Positions 24,151 through 35,719 of a DNA stretch of 64,000 bases are shown piece after piece. The position numbers and the translations under genes were made by a program. The stretch covers positions 36,159,086 through 36,223,085 of the forward strand of contig NC_133770.1 of NCBI RefSeq assembly GCF_003597395.2, written 5' to 3'. This stretch comes from Chelonoidis abingdonii (lineage: Eukaryota > Chordata > Testudines > Testudinidae). Each line of letters begins with the position of its first letter. The first letter of the stretch is position 1. The notes under the pieces are model-generated. The model did no database searches, was not told where the DNA came from, and saw only the letters and a program-made list of their open reading frames with translations.

Positions 24151-24434
24151 TTTTTAAATAGCTGTGTATTTTCTGAAAAAGAAGGATTTATAAAGGGGCC
24201 TCACTTGAGGCACACAAAGCTCAGACTCAGGTAGCACAGATATTCTTATAGCATCTCTCTGGGTTAGCATGAAACACAAAGCAAGCACACTAAAGAAAAG
24301 TTAAGTGCCAAGCACTGTGGCTTCTTCCTGCCCTGCTTATGTCTTAGAATTTTTTACAAGCAATGAACAAAGTGAACAGATTTATAAGTAACAACCTGCA
24401 GTGTGTCTATCATTAATGATATTTTTTCATTTAG

Positions 24435-24514
24435 GAATTCTGGGCTCTGCAGGACCTTGCTAAACACAAGTTCTTTTCAGACTGGGTTACTATATACCTC
24501 TTGAGATTAGGACG
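24435..24514 (+). CDS. SELENOO-like: SelO-like exon (FWALQDL)
   Basis: The exon reads EFWALQDLAKHKFFSDWVTI then YLLRLG plus two bases. It corresponds to the W-A-L-x-D-L and W-xx-YLxRL region of the SelO C-lobe. The acceptor is TTTCATTTAG and the donor is CG|GTAAGA. It joins in phase 0 to the preceding exon, so no intermediate exon is needed. Confidence 0.9.
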
Positions 24515-25494
24515 GTAAGATAAATACAGTGTCAAATTAAAAATAACAAGAGTATGTTTGCCAGTGGAATTTAGGTGAGGTACACTTTAATCTTATCCTG
24601 GTGTGGGTCAGATATTGCATGGTTTTTAGCCAATCCTTTATGTTGGTCCTTGGCATACTTTTACATGCCATTTTTCGCTATGTGCATGGAGATATCACTA
24701 GCTGCCATGATAATTGCATGGCTGAAATGTATATTTATTCTGTCTAATTACAATCTGGTCTATTCTGAAACACAACTTTGTAAAAATGACGTTATAGAGT
24801 TCAGCATTTAGTGTCCCTCAGTGACCCCATAGCATATTTACTCACTTTACAATTATGGTTGTTTTTTAAACTGACAACCCAGAAAACTCAGTCTGGGATA
24901 TGAAAGTCAAGCTGTGTTCTCTCACTATATGCTTCTGATCAGGTGCTATTCTCATATACACTTATGCAACCCTGTTGCCTTGGACTTAGGGGACTGCACA
25001 GATGTGACTCAGTGTGTCATTGAAAGACAGTGGATTGCATAGGTGTCTGCTTCACAGTTGGAACCAGCTAAAATTCTGTTGTTTCATAAGCCAAAAAAGA
25101 ACCCTGTTTGCTCTTACATAGTTGTGTTGGCTGTGCAGGGCTGATAGTGGTAAAACATGAGAAATCAAACATTTTTAAACTCATGACAGTTCTTATTTTC
25201 TTTAAAGATACAATTCTCAGGGAGCAAATGTACACGAGGAGCAAATCTGCTGAGAAAGAAAATGTCATTTTCACATAGTCTCTTTTCAGAGTGTAATCAC
25301 GCTTAGGGAGTTAATCCTGCTTCCATTGAAAACAATGGCAAAACTATTAACTTCAATGGAAGGAGAACAAAATATTTTAAAAAGTAAGTAAACCCCACAA
25401 ATTCATGGCAGAATTATGTGCCTAATTTGCACATACAGATATCAGAGCTGCAGCTACAAATCTGAGATGATCAGAATATAATTTAATAATATAT

Positions 25495-25700
25495 GGAGAT
25501 ATGCCTATCTCATAGAACTGGAAGGACCTTGAAAGGTCATTGAGTCCAGTCCCCTGCCTTCACTATCAAGACCAAGTACTGTCCCTCACAAGTTTTGTTT
25601 TTTTCCCCCCAGATCCCTAAATGGTCCCCTCAAAGATTGAGCTCACAACCCTGGGTTTAGCAGGCCAATGCTCAACCACTGAGCTATCCCTTCCTCCTAG
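25495..25700 (-). mobile_element. tRNA-derived SINE (Cry/PolIII type) with CR1-like tail
   Basis: On the - strand the head reads GGGATAGCTCAGTGGTTGAG, an A box, then GTTGTGAGCTCAATC, a B box. The tail reads GGCAGGGGACTGGACTCAAT and AAGGTCCTTCCAGTTCTATG, the same as the 3' end of the CR1 at 15740-15800. This is the known turtle SINE arrangement mobilised by CR1. Confidence 0.8.
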
Positions 25701-26155
25701 TAAATGTACAGTGAGATTTATAATTTGGCATTTGTCTCGGTGAATAAGTATTTACTGTTTTGCATTTGATCATATGCAGTTTGGGAAGGTAGGTCAACAG
25801 TATCAAATGGAGTGCATCTAGAATATATTCAGTACAAGAAGTAAACTCAGCCACTTTGTACTGGATGCATTATCTTCTGAGAAACCTTGAGGGCGTATAT
25901 GTACTAAACAAGTGTAGAATGAATACTTTATGAATGATGTCTTGGGAAAATGTTAGGAGAGGGATAAAAGGGAAAATAAATATGCCAGTTATGTTTGTTT
26001 AATTCTTGCTGTTCAACTCATGGAACTATTGATTTTTTTTCTGTTTACAATAGAATAGGAAACTGTAATGAAAAGGAAATGTGGTATCAACAAGAGAAGT
26101 TAAAGTGCACAAAATTCATGTAATTTTTTTTTTTTTTTTGGCTTTCCCCATATAG

Positions 26156-26199
26156 TAACATGGGTGATTCAGACAGTACAAGAAGAAAAAGAATGACAG
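26156..26199 (+). CDS. SELENOO-like: SelO-like micro-exon (44 nt)
   Basis: This short exon completes an Arg codon and encodes NMGDSDSTRRKRMT plus one base. The preceding T-rich tract and TATAG form the acceptor, and CAG|GTAAGT is a consensus donor. It links YLLRLGR to the AVNPRYILRN exon with matching phases, which is the main support because the peptide itself is short. Confidence 0.88.
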
Positions 26200-27900
26200 G
26201 TAAGTAAATAAATTGAATAATTTAGAACTTTTCAGGCAATTGGAAATCATTAGGTAATAAATAGTTTATTCACAGAAGTATGCTATCCATTCAATTAAAT
26301 AATTACTGTGGTTGTGATATGTCACTGGTCTGAAGAAAGCATCAAAATTGTCCACTGGGATATGTACATTTGCTTTCCTGCAGGTTATACAGAGCCTGAG
26401 TCTGTGACTGTTACTGTACTGTGCAAAGTACAGCTTTTTTTGTCTGAGGAGAGAGAATGTGTAATTGTATTTGTTTCATTTTCCAAACAAAATCCCCAAA
26501 CAACTCAAAAGCACTATCACACTTGTAAGTTATGGCTAGCTGCACAAAACATGGTTCTTCAAGGTTATCAACACCTTCCTTTCAGGATCACTAAAAAGTA
26601 CCATCTTTTTATGAAGAAAAGGAAACAAGGGTCAGATTTTGGTCTCAATTACACACCTGCACATTTGGAATAATTCTGTTAAACTTCAGTAGAATTACTT
26701 CAGATTTATACCAGTGTAATTGAGATCAGAATCTGGCTAAATGTATCCTGATAGAACTGTATATACATACTTTAATTCAACAAATGGTCATGAAGTTCCT
26801 GGCTTAAAATGAAGCTTTATTCCTTCAGCTGTTACTGTTTTTTCAATCCTTCTGTACTGTGTTTACATTAATTAAATTAAAATGGTCCACACATCCTCTT
26901 CAGACTTTTTCCTTGTGTAAATTATCAGAGTTTCAGTTACTTTAAATTAAAGTGTCTCTTCATAATTACTTAGAATGTGAACAACTAATCTCATCCTGTT
27001 GCTGTGGCAGTTTAATCTAGGTGAAAGATATTCATGAACAAACATTATTAATTGATGTTTCTAATCTTTCAAAGGTCAAGATACAGCACATTGTTCTGCA
27101 TTTCATTATTTGATTAAAGCCAAATATGCTTCTCTATGAATGCTTATCTAAAACTTGTGAAGTACAATTTACTTTTCTGCACCATTCTTTTCTGTTGAGC
27201 AGGTATTAAAATGCAGTACCAAACCTGTTGCTATTTTCATACAAAAAAAGCTGTGAACATGTTGAAACAAAAAACATTCTGTTTTTTAAAACTTGTTTTT
27301 ATCCCTTTCCCCTAACAGTCTCCATAAAATAAAGTAGAAATTAGAAGTGCTCATAGCTGGCTTTTGGGACCATGGATGTGGAATCCACACTTCCTCTGGT
27401 ATTTACATTCTCTGAAAACCAAGACTAAGTTTTCATTTAAAAATCTGGTGTCTCTAATCCTTTCCATTGTGGGGGCAGCGTCTGAATATAAATTGACTAG
27501 TAGGGTTGAAAGTTTACTACTGATTGAGATAATGGACTGAAATCGTTTCTGCTGGTTCAGAGAAAGGACTAAATTGCACATCTCTGCACCAGCAAGGAAC
27601 TTGAACTGTCCTCTGGGTAGAATTCAACTCTGGCAGGTAGAAGCAAGTGCAGCCTAAGAAAATCTAGGCTGACATCTGAGATATCGAATAGTGGAATTTT
27701 CTTTGATTCTGATAGCGAGATTCAGTGCTCCGGTCACCCCGGATTTAGAATAATCCTATTACTAACACATACACACATTGGAGAGGTAAACTGGCACCTA
27801 AAAATATAACTCAACAAGTAAATCTACATCAGAGAATTATAAGTGGGATTTGAAATATCTGTATGAAATCTTAACTCTTAAGAAAAATAGCATTTCTTTC
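26200..27900. other. SelO intron, no recognised element
   Basis: The stretch is AT-rich intronic DNA. A 121-codon open frame (26308-26673) has no recognisable domain, start context or splice support. Confidence 0.5.
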
Positions 27901-27929
27901 AGAAATATCAGTTCTTTTACTGCTACTGC

Positions 27930-28190
27930 TACTATAGCCTCTTTTATATAAGGATCTCAGATCATTTTACAATTACATTAATAATCATCAAGCTTCACTT
28001 GTGAGATAGGGTAAATGTTATTAGTTATTATAATTGTGATTATCCACATCACATGGGGGAAACTGAGGCACCTAATTTAAATGACTAACTCAAAGCTCCA
28101 GAATGAATCAATGGGTGGAGCTGATAATTGACCCCAGGAATCCTAGCTCGCAGCTCCTGATAATCACTAGAACACACTCATCACTTCTTC
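27930..28190 (+). mobile_element. MIR-like SINE fragment
   Basis: The order ATAAGGATCTCAGATCATTT, GGGGAAACTGAGGCACCTA, GACCCCAGGAATCCTAGCTC is that of an old tRNA/CORE SINE. It is diverged. Confidence 0.5.
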
Positions 28191-28407
28191 TCACTAGACT
28201 TGCATTTAGCATTATAACTACAATACCGATTTAGATCAAAAGATCAATTTCTGTTGTGTACGTAATACTGAAATCTCATTTACGCATTGTTTAAAGAGGA
28301 CATCGCATTACTGACAAAACTTAATTTCCTAATTAACATGCAATTATTAAAATCATATAATCATTTCTTATCCTAGCATAGTTTTATAGTGCTGCTTATC
28401 ATCCTTT

Positions 28408-29607
28408 ATTACTCCTGGGGGAATTCTGCACCAAAAATTAAAAATTCTGCACATACTTTAAAATTCTGCGAAATTCAACATATTTTATTTGTAAAAATAA
28501 CACAGTATAATCAGACCAGTTTCAATTATTTCCGTAATTTATTTCAAAATATCTGTCAGAAAGTATGTCTGTAACAATAGAGACAAAAAAAAAAAAGATT
28601 CAGGAAATGTGTTTTTGACAAATAGATTCCTTACTAGGCATATTAATACAGAACTTTGAGTAATTCATTTAAACTACAATACAGAAATGCATTTCCTGCA
28701 CTCCTCAGAAGCAATGCAAAGGCTTGAGGGCTTGGAGGAGCTGAGGGAGAGGGAAGGAGCCTGGGTATGAACCAGGAGGGTTGTTGGTGTGGGTGAGAGA
28801 AGTATGGAAAAAGTTTTTTTGGGTGGAGGAAGGAATTGTTAGGCAATTGGGGGGCTGACCCCTAGCTTCTGTTATTCAGTCAGGTACATCTGCCCCAGTT
28901 CCTGTGTGTCCCTGCGCCCCCCATCCCTGTGTGTCTCTGCACTCCCCTACCCCCTGCCACATGTGTCCTGCAGCCTCACTCACCCATCCCCATATGGCCC
29001 TGCAACCCCATACCCCCTATCCCTTTGTGGCTGTACAGCCCATCTCCCATTCATCCCCGGCTCAACATTCTCACTCCAGTATCAGAGGGGTAGCCGTGTT
29101 AGTCTGAATCTGTAAAAGCAGCAGAGAATCCTGTGGCACCTTATAGACTAACAGACGTTTTGGATCATGAGCTTTGTGGGTGAATACCCACTTCGTCAGA
29201 TGAAGTGATTCATCTGACGAAGTGGGTATTCACCCACGAAAGCTCATGATCCAAAACGTCTGTTAGTCTATAAGGTTCCACAGGATTTTCTGCTATTCTC
29301 ACTCCACTAGCTCCTGAGTTGCCCCTGTCCACCCCTCCACTAGCCCTTCTAAATACCAGTCTGTGACTACCTAGCAGCTCTGTATGCCCCACTCTGTCCA
29401 TCCGGTGCCTCCTCACTCGGCCCTGCAGTGAGGAATGCAGCCTCTCAGCTGCCTGCTCTCTCTTCTGGCACCACAGCAACCCCTGGTGGACAAAAGGTGT
29501 AGCTGCAGCACCTCTCCACCAGAATCTATATTCTGCAGAGAAAAAAATGTGCAGGGGGGCATGAATTCTGCACATGCACAGTGGCGCAGAATTCCCGCAG
29601 GAGTAAT
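28408..29607. mobile_element. non-autonomous DNA transposon with ATTACTCCTG termini (1.2 kb with insert)
   Basis: The left end ATTACTCCTGGGGGAATTCTG and right end CAGAATTCCCGCAGGAGTAAT are inverted. Internal AATTCTGCAC words recur near both ends. It holds a 216-bp Penelope-like insertion. The superfamily is not decided; the outer TTA/TAA leaves the target duplication ambiguous. Confidence 0.7.
29079..29294. mobile_element. inverted pair of Penelope-like termini with 12-bp target duplication
   Basis: The insert is flanked by ATTCTCACTCCA at 29067-29078 and 29295-29306. The two halves are inverted about CAGATGAAGTGATTCATCTG, so two hammerhead-like cores diverge from the centre. The + core is CTGACGA (29214-29220), stem GTGGGT/ACCCAC, GAAA (29238-29241). 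The - core is CTGACGA (29199-29193) but has lost the G of GAAA. Outer ends read TATCAGAGGGGTAGCC, as in the family. Confidence 0.75.
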
Positions 29608-30029
29608 ATATCTGAGCACCATCTGTGTAAAATCATTAGCAATACTAAAATCTGTAGTGCACTTCATGGAGTCTTTATCACTTTTTCCTTTTCAAGGTAA
29701 AATCTCTACTGGGGTAGGGTTTGTGGTTCTGATTGTTTAGACTTTATTAACTTGCCTTTTTTTCGTAGAAGAGGGTGGTTCAGTGTTGTGAATGTCATAT
29801 GGTGGACAGACCTTTTCAAAGAGCAAGGTTTTGCAGTATTTCCTAAAGACAATCAGACTCTGGATTTGCCTAATCTCCTCTGAATGTCTATTCAGTAGCC
29901 ATATCTCCTCAACTCTCATGTACTGTTTCCTGGCCTTTGTGATGTACCTTGTTCCAGAGCAGAGCCACTGTCTCATCAGTTATTATATTAGGTCAAAATT
30001 CAGTTTTTAATAGATCAGGCCCCAGCTAC

Positions 30030-31160
30030 ATTAACTGCTTTGAGGATTAGGACCAAAGCACTAAACTGTTATGAGAAGCTGTTTGGGAGCCAGTGGAGGG
30101 ATTTGGTCATAGGCCTGATGTACTCAGGATGGCCTACCTTGTGGAGTAGTTGTGCAGCTGAATTGTGTATCAGCTGGAACTTGTGCATTGTTGCCACATT
30201 CTGTTTCAGATACAGTAAATTACAGTAATCCAGCCTGAAGGAGACAAGTGCATGGATCACTGTGGCCAAGTCCTTATCCTCAAGGAAAGAGCCACATTTC
30301 ACTGCAAGCTGGAAGTAAAAGAAGGTAGTTTTAGATACTGATGCTATCAGGTCATCCACGCTTAGTGAAAAGTCAAAATGAATCTTGAGGCTTGACACTA
30401 ATTTGATAAAGGGGGTAGTATGCTATGAGTGGAAGGTGGAAATGGTGTCTTGGCCAGCATTTAAAGCATTTTCCTTCTCCAACTAGCATCACATTGGTCT
30501 TACCTCCGTTCAGCTTGAGCCAGCTGCTCTTTACCCAAGAACTGATGACTTGCTGGCATTGTGTTGTCATAATAGTGGTGGTGATTGCATCAGATGAGAA
30601 TGAGATATATAGTTCACAGCTGAGCCCATGATGCTTCACTGTCTCTGCCGGTTGTCTGGAAGATATTGAAAAGAAGAAAGAATAGCATGGATCCCTGCAG
30701 GGAGGGAGGTGAGGGTCTTTGGAGAGGAACAGTTAATCATCACCGCTCTTGGAGTTCTGCTGGAGAGGAATGATTGGAGCCACTGTAGTGCATGACCATC
30801 TGTCCCTCCTATGTCATGTAGGCTGGTTAATAATACCACATGGCCCACTGTGTCAAAAGCTACAGAGAGTTCCAGCAGCATGAGCCTGGAGATCTTCACT
30901 GTGTCTGTGGCCATAAGAAGATTGTCTTTTAGTGCCACTAAAGCTGTCTCTGTGTTGTGCTCTGGCCTGAGCCCTTGGGAGGCATCCAGCATGTTAGCTG
31001 ATGTCACATGTTGGAGCTTGGTGGTTACTATTTTGTTCATGAATGGGAAGTTAGAGATGGGACAATAGTTGGAGAGGTCTTCAGAAGTCTTAAGGATTGG
31101 GCGAACTTTGTGTCTTTGAAAGTGTGTGGTTGGTATGCTGGCTTTCACTAGCAAAGGAAG
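30030..31160 (-). pseudogene. L2 LINE reverse transcriptase remnant
   Basis: The - strand frames read SNYCPISNFPFMNKIVTTKL, HNTETALVALKDNLL, LLELSVAFDTVGHVVLL, WLQSFLSSRTPRAVM, and later SWLKLNGGKTNVMLVG and LDYCNLLYLKQ. These are L2 reverse transcriptase and C-terminal motifs. It is broken by stops and shifts. Confidence 0.85.
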
Positions 31161-32059
31161 GGCTTTTTTTAAATGTTAACACTTAATAATGTTAAAGTTA
31201 TGAGCATGAAAATTACTAAATATGACAACCGTTGATTTATTTAGGCATATTATACATTGTATGCTTGATCGAGCCCTGTGGGAGAAATGTTTTTTTGACA
31301 TTATCCACTGTTGTTAGTGCTGCCATTTTCAGCTATTCTGTTACATATTGAGAGCCAGATCCTGAAGTCGTTCTTTAAAGAGAGATTTTGCCTAGCTATT
31401 TTGTGGCTCCACAGTAAATTCTGTGAAATCTGTGAAGAGTTTGCATATAGAGGACCTTGCACTATTGAAAGTCTCGAGGCACAGATGGTGCACAGTCAGT
31501 AGGGCATCTGATCTTACTTTGCACCAAAAGTATTGTAGGCTTCGTCTTTAGTTATCATGCTACTTTGGGAACTGTTGGATGAAAGTTGTGTGATTGCATT
31601 TGCAGCAGGTAGCCATAGTCCTTTGTGAGATATTGATCAGGTACTTCTTTCAGAAGCTTTCATTGATTCCAGTGAAAAATAGAAGGAGATTAGATTGTGG
31701 CTTATCAATAAGATTTACAAAACTAGATGTGGCACAGATTCCCACTACTACTGGGATGTTGACCATGATTATTTTGACCTTTGTATTTTGGATCTCCATG
31801 TTCTAGCTGAAGTTTTATCCATTTTAAGGGATAGTTCTTATAATTTTACATGTGTTTTTGGAAGATTAATGTTAAAGAGCAGGCAATAATGTTGAACTGA
31901 GGTCTGAGTATCATAGCGTCAATAGGCACATTGAATATAGTACATAGATAGGTAGCTGTAGGTTCCTGCCATGCAACATGCTTGTCGCAGCTTATTATAG
32001 TGCATTTTTTATTCTGATTTTTTATCTTTTACTGCTATTCACATAGGCAGTGCATAACT

Positions 32060-32730
32060 CTTGCATTTTGAGAGGCTGGGCACGAGCACCAGAAGCTCCC
32101 TAGAAGTAGGAGGGGCCACCGGTGCCTGGACCATGCTCCCTCTCTGCCCTGAGGCTCCGCCCATGCCTCACCCCCTCACTGCCCCTCACCCTGCTTCCAC
32201 TTGAGCTCTTCCCCCAACGTCCCACTCAGCCTCTTCCTGCCCCTTCTCTGCCTCTTCCCCTGAGGCCCTACGCTTACTCTCCCTCTTCCTTCAAGGCCCC
32301 CCCCATCCACTGCTCATCCATCCTCTCCCCGAGCCACCCACCACTCATTCTTCTTTGCCCCCTCCCCTGAGCCCTCTGCCACTCACTCCTTTCCACTCGC
32401 TCCTGTCTTAAGGGTGAGCAATGGGAGAGTGCGGGAGAGGGGGTGGAGGGAGCGAGCAGCAAGGGGGGAGCCTTGGAGGAAGAAGAGGAACAAGGGCAGG
32501 GCCTCGGGGAGAAGAGGCACAGCATGGGCAGGGCTACAGGGCATGAGGCCAAGTGTGGATGGGGCCATGGTCCGGGCATTCGTGGCCTCCCCACTTCTCG
32601 GGAGTATCCAGCACTCCAAAGGCAGTGGGCCAGCGTGCTTCCAAAGGGAGGTGCACCACATCTGGCATTTCTTGCCCTGTTTGGGGAAGCTAAGCCTCCC
32701 AAAGCCTCTTATACCCACCACCTGTGTTTT
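32060..32730. repeat. GC-rich imperfect long inverted repeat
   Basis: The left half is pyrimidine-rich and the right half purine-rich. The left GGTGCCTGGACCATG and CTCTTCCCCTGAGGCCC correspond to inverted counterparts at about 32560-32580 and 32490-32510. Overlapping open frames on both strands follow from composition. It is probably a large hairpin MITE; the ends are not defined. Confidence 0.6.
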
Positions 32731-32879
32731 TATAGTTTTCATGTAGAGATTTTGAGTATCTGTGGTGGTTTATTACAACAGATGCCATGGGTGCAAAAGA
32801 AGAGTGCTTACTTACAATTCTTGTTCTCTGATGATATAAGTTGCAACACCTAGATTATCAGTATCCTACTCAGATTAGT

Positions 32880-33620
32880 CAACTGTGCATTATTTTACAT
32901 GTGTCCACATCAAATTTCATCTATCAGGTGCTGGGCATTCATCTAGCTTGGTTAGATCCCTTTGAATTTCCTCATTGTCATCTCTAGTCTTGAATTACCT
33001 AAATAATTTTGTGTAATCAGCAAATGTTGCCATCTCACTGTTCACCCCCTTTTCCAGATCATTAATAAATTATTTAAACTTCACCGGTCCTACTACATAA
33101 CCTTGCGTCATGTTGAAAATTAACCATCTATTCCTACTCTTTTGTTTCTCTCAAATAGCCAATTTCTAATCTCTGATTATACTTTATCTTTCACTCTATG
33201 CTTAGCTTTATAACAGCCTTTTATTACAGAGTTTGTCAAACAAATTTTTGAAAGTCCAAATATATTCTGTCACTTTCTTTTATTCAGTTTCATAGACCAG
33301 CTCAAAGAATTCAAGTAGGTCAGAGAGGCACAATTTTTCTTTACAGATACTGTGCTGGTTTGTTCCTTTCATATTCAGTTCATCTAGTTCTTTTATAATT
33401 TATCTTTTTAATTGTCATTTCAGTCAATTTACCTGATACTGAAGTAAGGGCTTGCTGATGTAAAATTCCCAGAACCTCCCCATTAACTTCTTTAAAGATC
33501 ACTATAATATCTGCTACCTTCCCATTCTCTGGTATAGAAGCTGATTTTAGTAAAAGATTGCACATTTTTGTTGGCAGCTCACCCGCTTCGTTCTTAAATT
33601 CCTTCAGAACTCCTGGATTA
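32880..33620 (-). pseudogene. CR1-like LINE remnant (reverse transcriptase)
   Basis: The - strand contains GVLKEFKNEAGELPTKMCNL, LLKSASIPENGKVADI and SGKLTEMTIKKI, the diverged CR1 form of 'ILKELK..LA..L..LF..S...PE.WK' and 'K..E..I'. It is old and interrupted. A mariner MITE lies next to its upstream end. Confidence 0.75.
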
Positions 33621-33624
33621 ATAC

Positions 33625-33802
33625 TACACCGGACCCCCGCTTGAATGCGGGGTTTTGGATCCATGCACAGTCCTGCGTTAACATGGGGGCGATGTTAACA
33701 TGGATCTCAATGTAATTAATTAAATTCGAGATCCATGCGCGGTCCTGTGCTATACATGGAATCGCTTTATATAGATGTGCATTCAAGCGAGGGTCCACTG
33801 TA
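33625..33802. mobile_element. Tc1/mariner-like MITE (178 bp)
   Basis: The left end TACACCGGACCCCCGCTTGA and right end GCGAGGGTCCACTGTA are inverted repeats with TA at both edges. It has no ORF. Confidence 0.7.
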
Positions 33803-34094
33803 TCTAATTTTAATTCTTCACATTTTTTTCTATACAGAAGAGATAATCCACTGTCAAACTTGTCAATTTGCTATTGTTCAGGATATATATGCTTGGGATG
33901 AATATTATTTAATAGAATTTGTATTGCCTCCTGGTACTATGAGTCCTTGTTTCAATATGAGTTGTCATTTTAGTGTGAGTCATGTTACTTTCCCATCTGT
34001 TGCAGTATTCTTTCATATTGTTACTATATTTTTAGTTTATTCCCAAAAAGCAACGTAATGGATTAGATCAAATGCTCAAAGTAGATCACATTCC

Positions 34095-34345
34095 ACTGGA
34101 GGGAGGCAGAGCTTTAGTGGTTAAGGCAGGATTCTGGATATTGGCATGACTGAATTCTATTCCTGGCTGTACCACTGAGTTGCTTTAGGATATTGGGCAA
34201 ATTATTTCTCCACTCTGTGCCATATATCCATAAAATGAAGAAACCAACCTCACTGGGAAGTGTTAGGTTTACTTGATAATTGTTTCTAATGGATGAAAAG
34301 CACTGAATGCATACAGAGTAATACTATCTTGTAAAATCAAAAAGT
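34095..34345 (+). mobile_element. MIR SINE
   Basis: CTTTAGTGGTTAAGGCAGGA, then TTCCTGGCTGTACCACTGAG, TTGGGCAAATTATTTCTCCA and ATAAAATGAAGAAACC follow MIR from head to CORE in order. Confidence 0.75.
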
Positions 34346-34349
34346 ACTG

Positions 34350-35350
34350 TCAGGAAGGAATGTTGTTAATAAGTATATATTTTTAAGTCTTAAAGGAAAC
34401 GGTACTTGAGACTTACTTGAACACACTGATGAAACGTACATTTTAGTAGCAGTATTATCTCTGTCTAACAATGTGTTTATTTGTGGGGTGAAAATCATTC
34501 ATGAAATGCCGTGCCTGAGATTTCAGACTGCACTTTCACTCTGAAGGAGAGCTTCACCTCTGCAGCACTGCTAGTCTGCTTGGGCTTGGGGAGCCTTTAG
34601 AGCTCAGAGTTCAAAACGAGAGTCCCGACTCAGTTGTATAGCTCACTCTCCTTTCTAAATAACGTAAAATATCAACCTCTTCTGCTGTGTTGCCTATAAT
34701 GAGTCTTGTTGCTTCAAACTGCCAATGTCCAATTCCCAAAGTAAGGAATGTAATAGAATTATGAGTCACTGTGTAGTCATACAAGTTCTGTTTAACCTAT
34801 TGCATAGGCAGTTAGATCTTCAAGTTGTGCTTTTTATAAATTGTGCATATTACCAGAGAAGTATGTTTATTGTCTTAGGCCCTAATTCTGCAAAGGAAAC
34901 CATCAAAAGTGAATGCAGTTCTATTGTAAGGGTGAACTCCATGGATCTCTTTGCAGGATCAGGGCCATAATCTCTCTCTCATGTGAATTCTTCGGTACTG
35001 ACCTGCTGCCTACAAAGTATACATTTGTAAGCAAATAAAAATATTCCATAGTATCAATGCTTTTGTTTACAAAGGGCAGAAGAAAACGGCATTATGTGGA
35101 GCAGAGTTAAATTTTAATCTGAAATAAGGAACATAATGAGGAAGAAGTTGAGAGATGATTTGAGGCTTCAGGTTTTTATCAACAGTTTTGTCTGTTTTTC
35201 TCCCCTCAAACAATATGCCATAGGACTATTTCAAAGCATATTTTATAAGGTTACATGTTTTTTTCCCCTCAGAAATATTTTTTATTCTTTAAACATTTTC
35301 TTTGGCCTGAAACAAGTGTTATTCACACTATAACTACTGGGACACTTACT
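34350..35350. other. SelO intron, no recognised element
   Basis: No protein family, repeat end or splice-supported exon was seen here. Confidence 0.4.
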
Positions 35351-35354
35351 AGAA

Positions 35355-35709
35355 CAGCAGTTCTCAACCAGGGGTCTGGGGCCACGTGGGGGGTGCGAGC
35401 AGGTTTCAGGGGCATGAGACTTGTTGGAGCCCAGAGCAGAAAGTTCAAGCCCCACCATGTGGACCAGAAGCCCAGGGTCCTGAGCCCCACCACCCAGCAC
35501 TGAAGCCAAAGCCTGAGCATCTGAGCTTTGCGGGGCCCCCTGTGGTGTGGAGCCCTGGACAATTGCCCTGCTTGCTCCCCCTGTAACGCAAGCCCTGGCT
35601 TTTAATCTACTGGATATGCAGAAAAAGAGTCGTCGTGGCACAGTTGGGCCATGAAGATTTTATAGCATATTGGATGGGGCCTCAGAAAGAAAAATGTTGA
35701 GAACTCCTG
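35355..35709. mobile_element. hAT-like MITE (355 bp) with 8-bp target duplication
   Basis: The left end CAGCAGTTCTCAACC and right end GTTGAGAACTCCTG are inverted repeats. The flanks TACTAGAA (35347-35354) and TAGTAGAA (35710-35717) match at 7 of 8 bases, as expected for hAT. There is no transposase. Confidence 0.8.
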
Positions 35710-35719
35710 TAGTAGAACA

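Noticed and set aside
25620..25690. Possible tRNA gene on the - strand
   Set aside because: The A and B boxes are present, but they continue into a CR1-like tail and the sequence cannot fold as a complete tRNA; it is a SINE head.
32274..32853. Overlapping frames of up to 142 codons on both strands
   Set aside because: They are low-complexity P/S- or G/E-rich products of a GC-rich inverted repeat.
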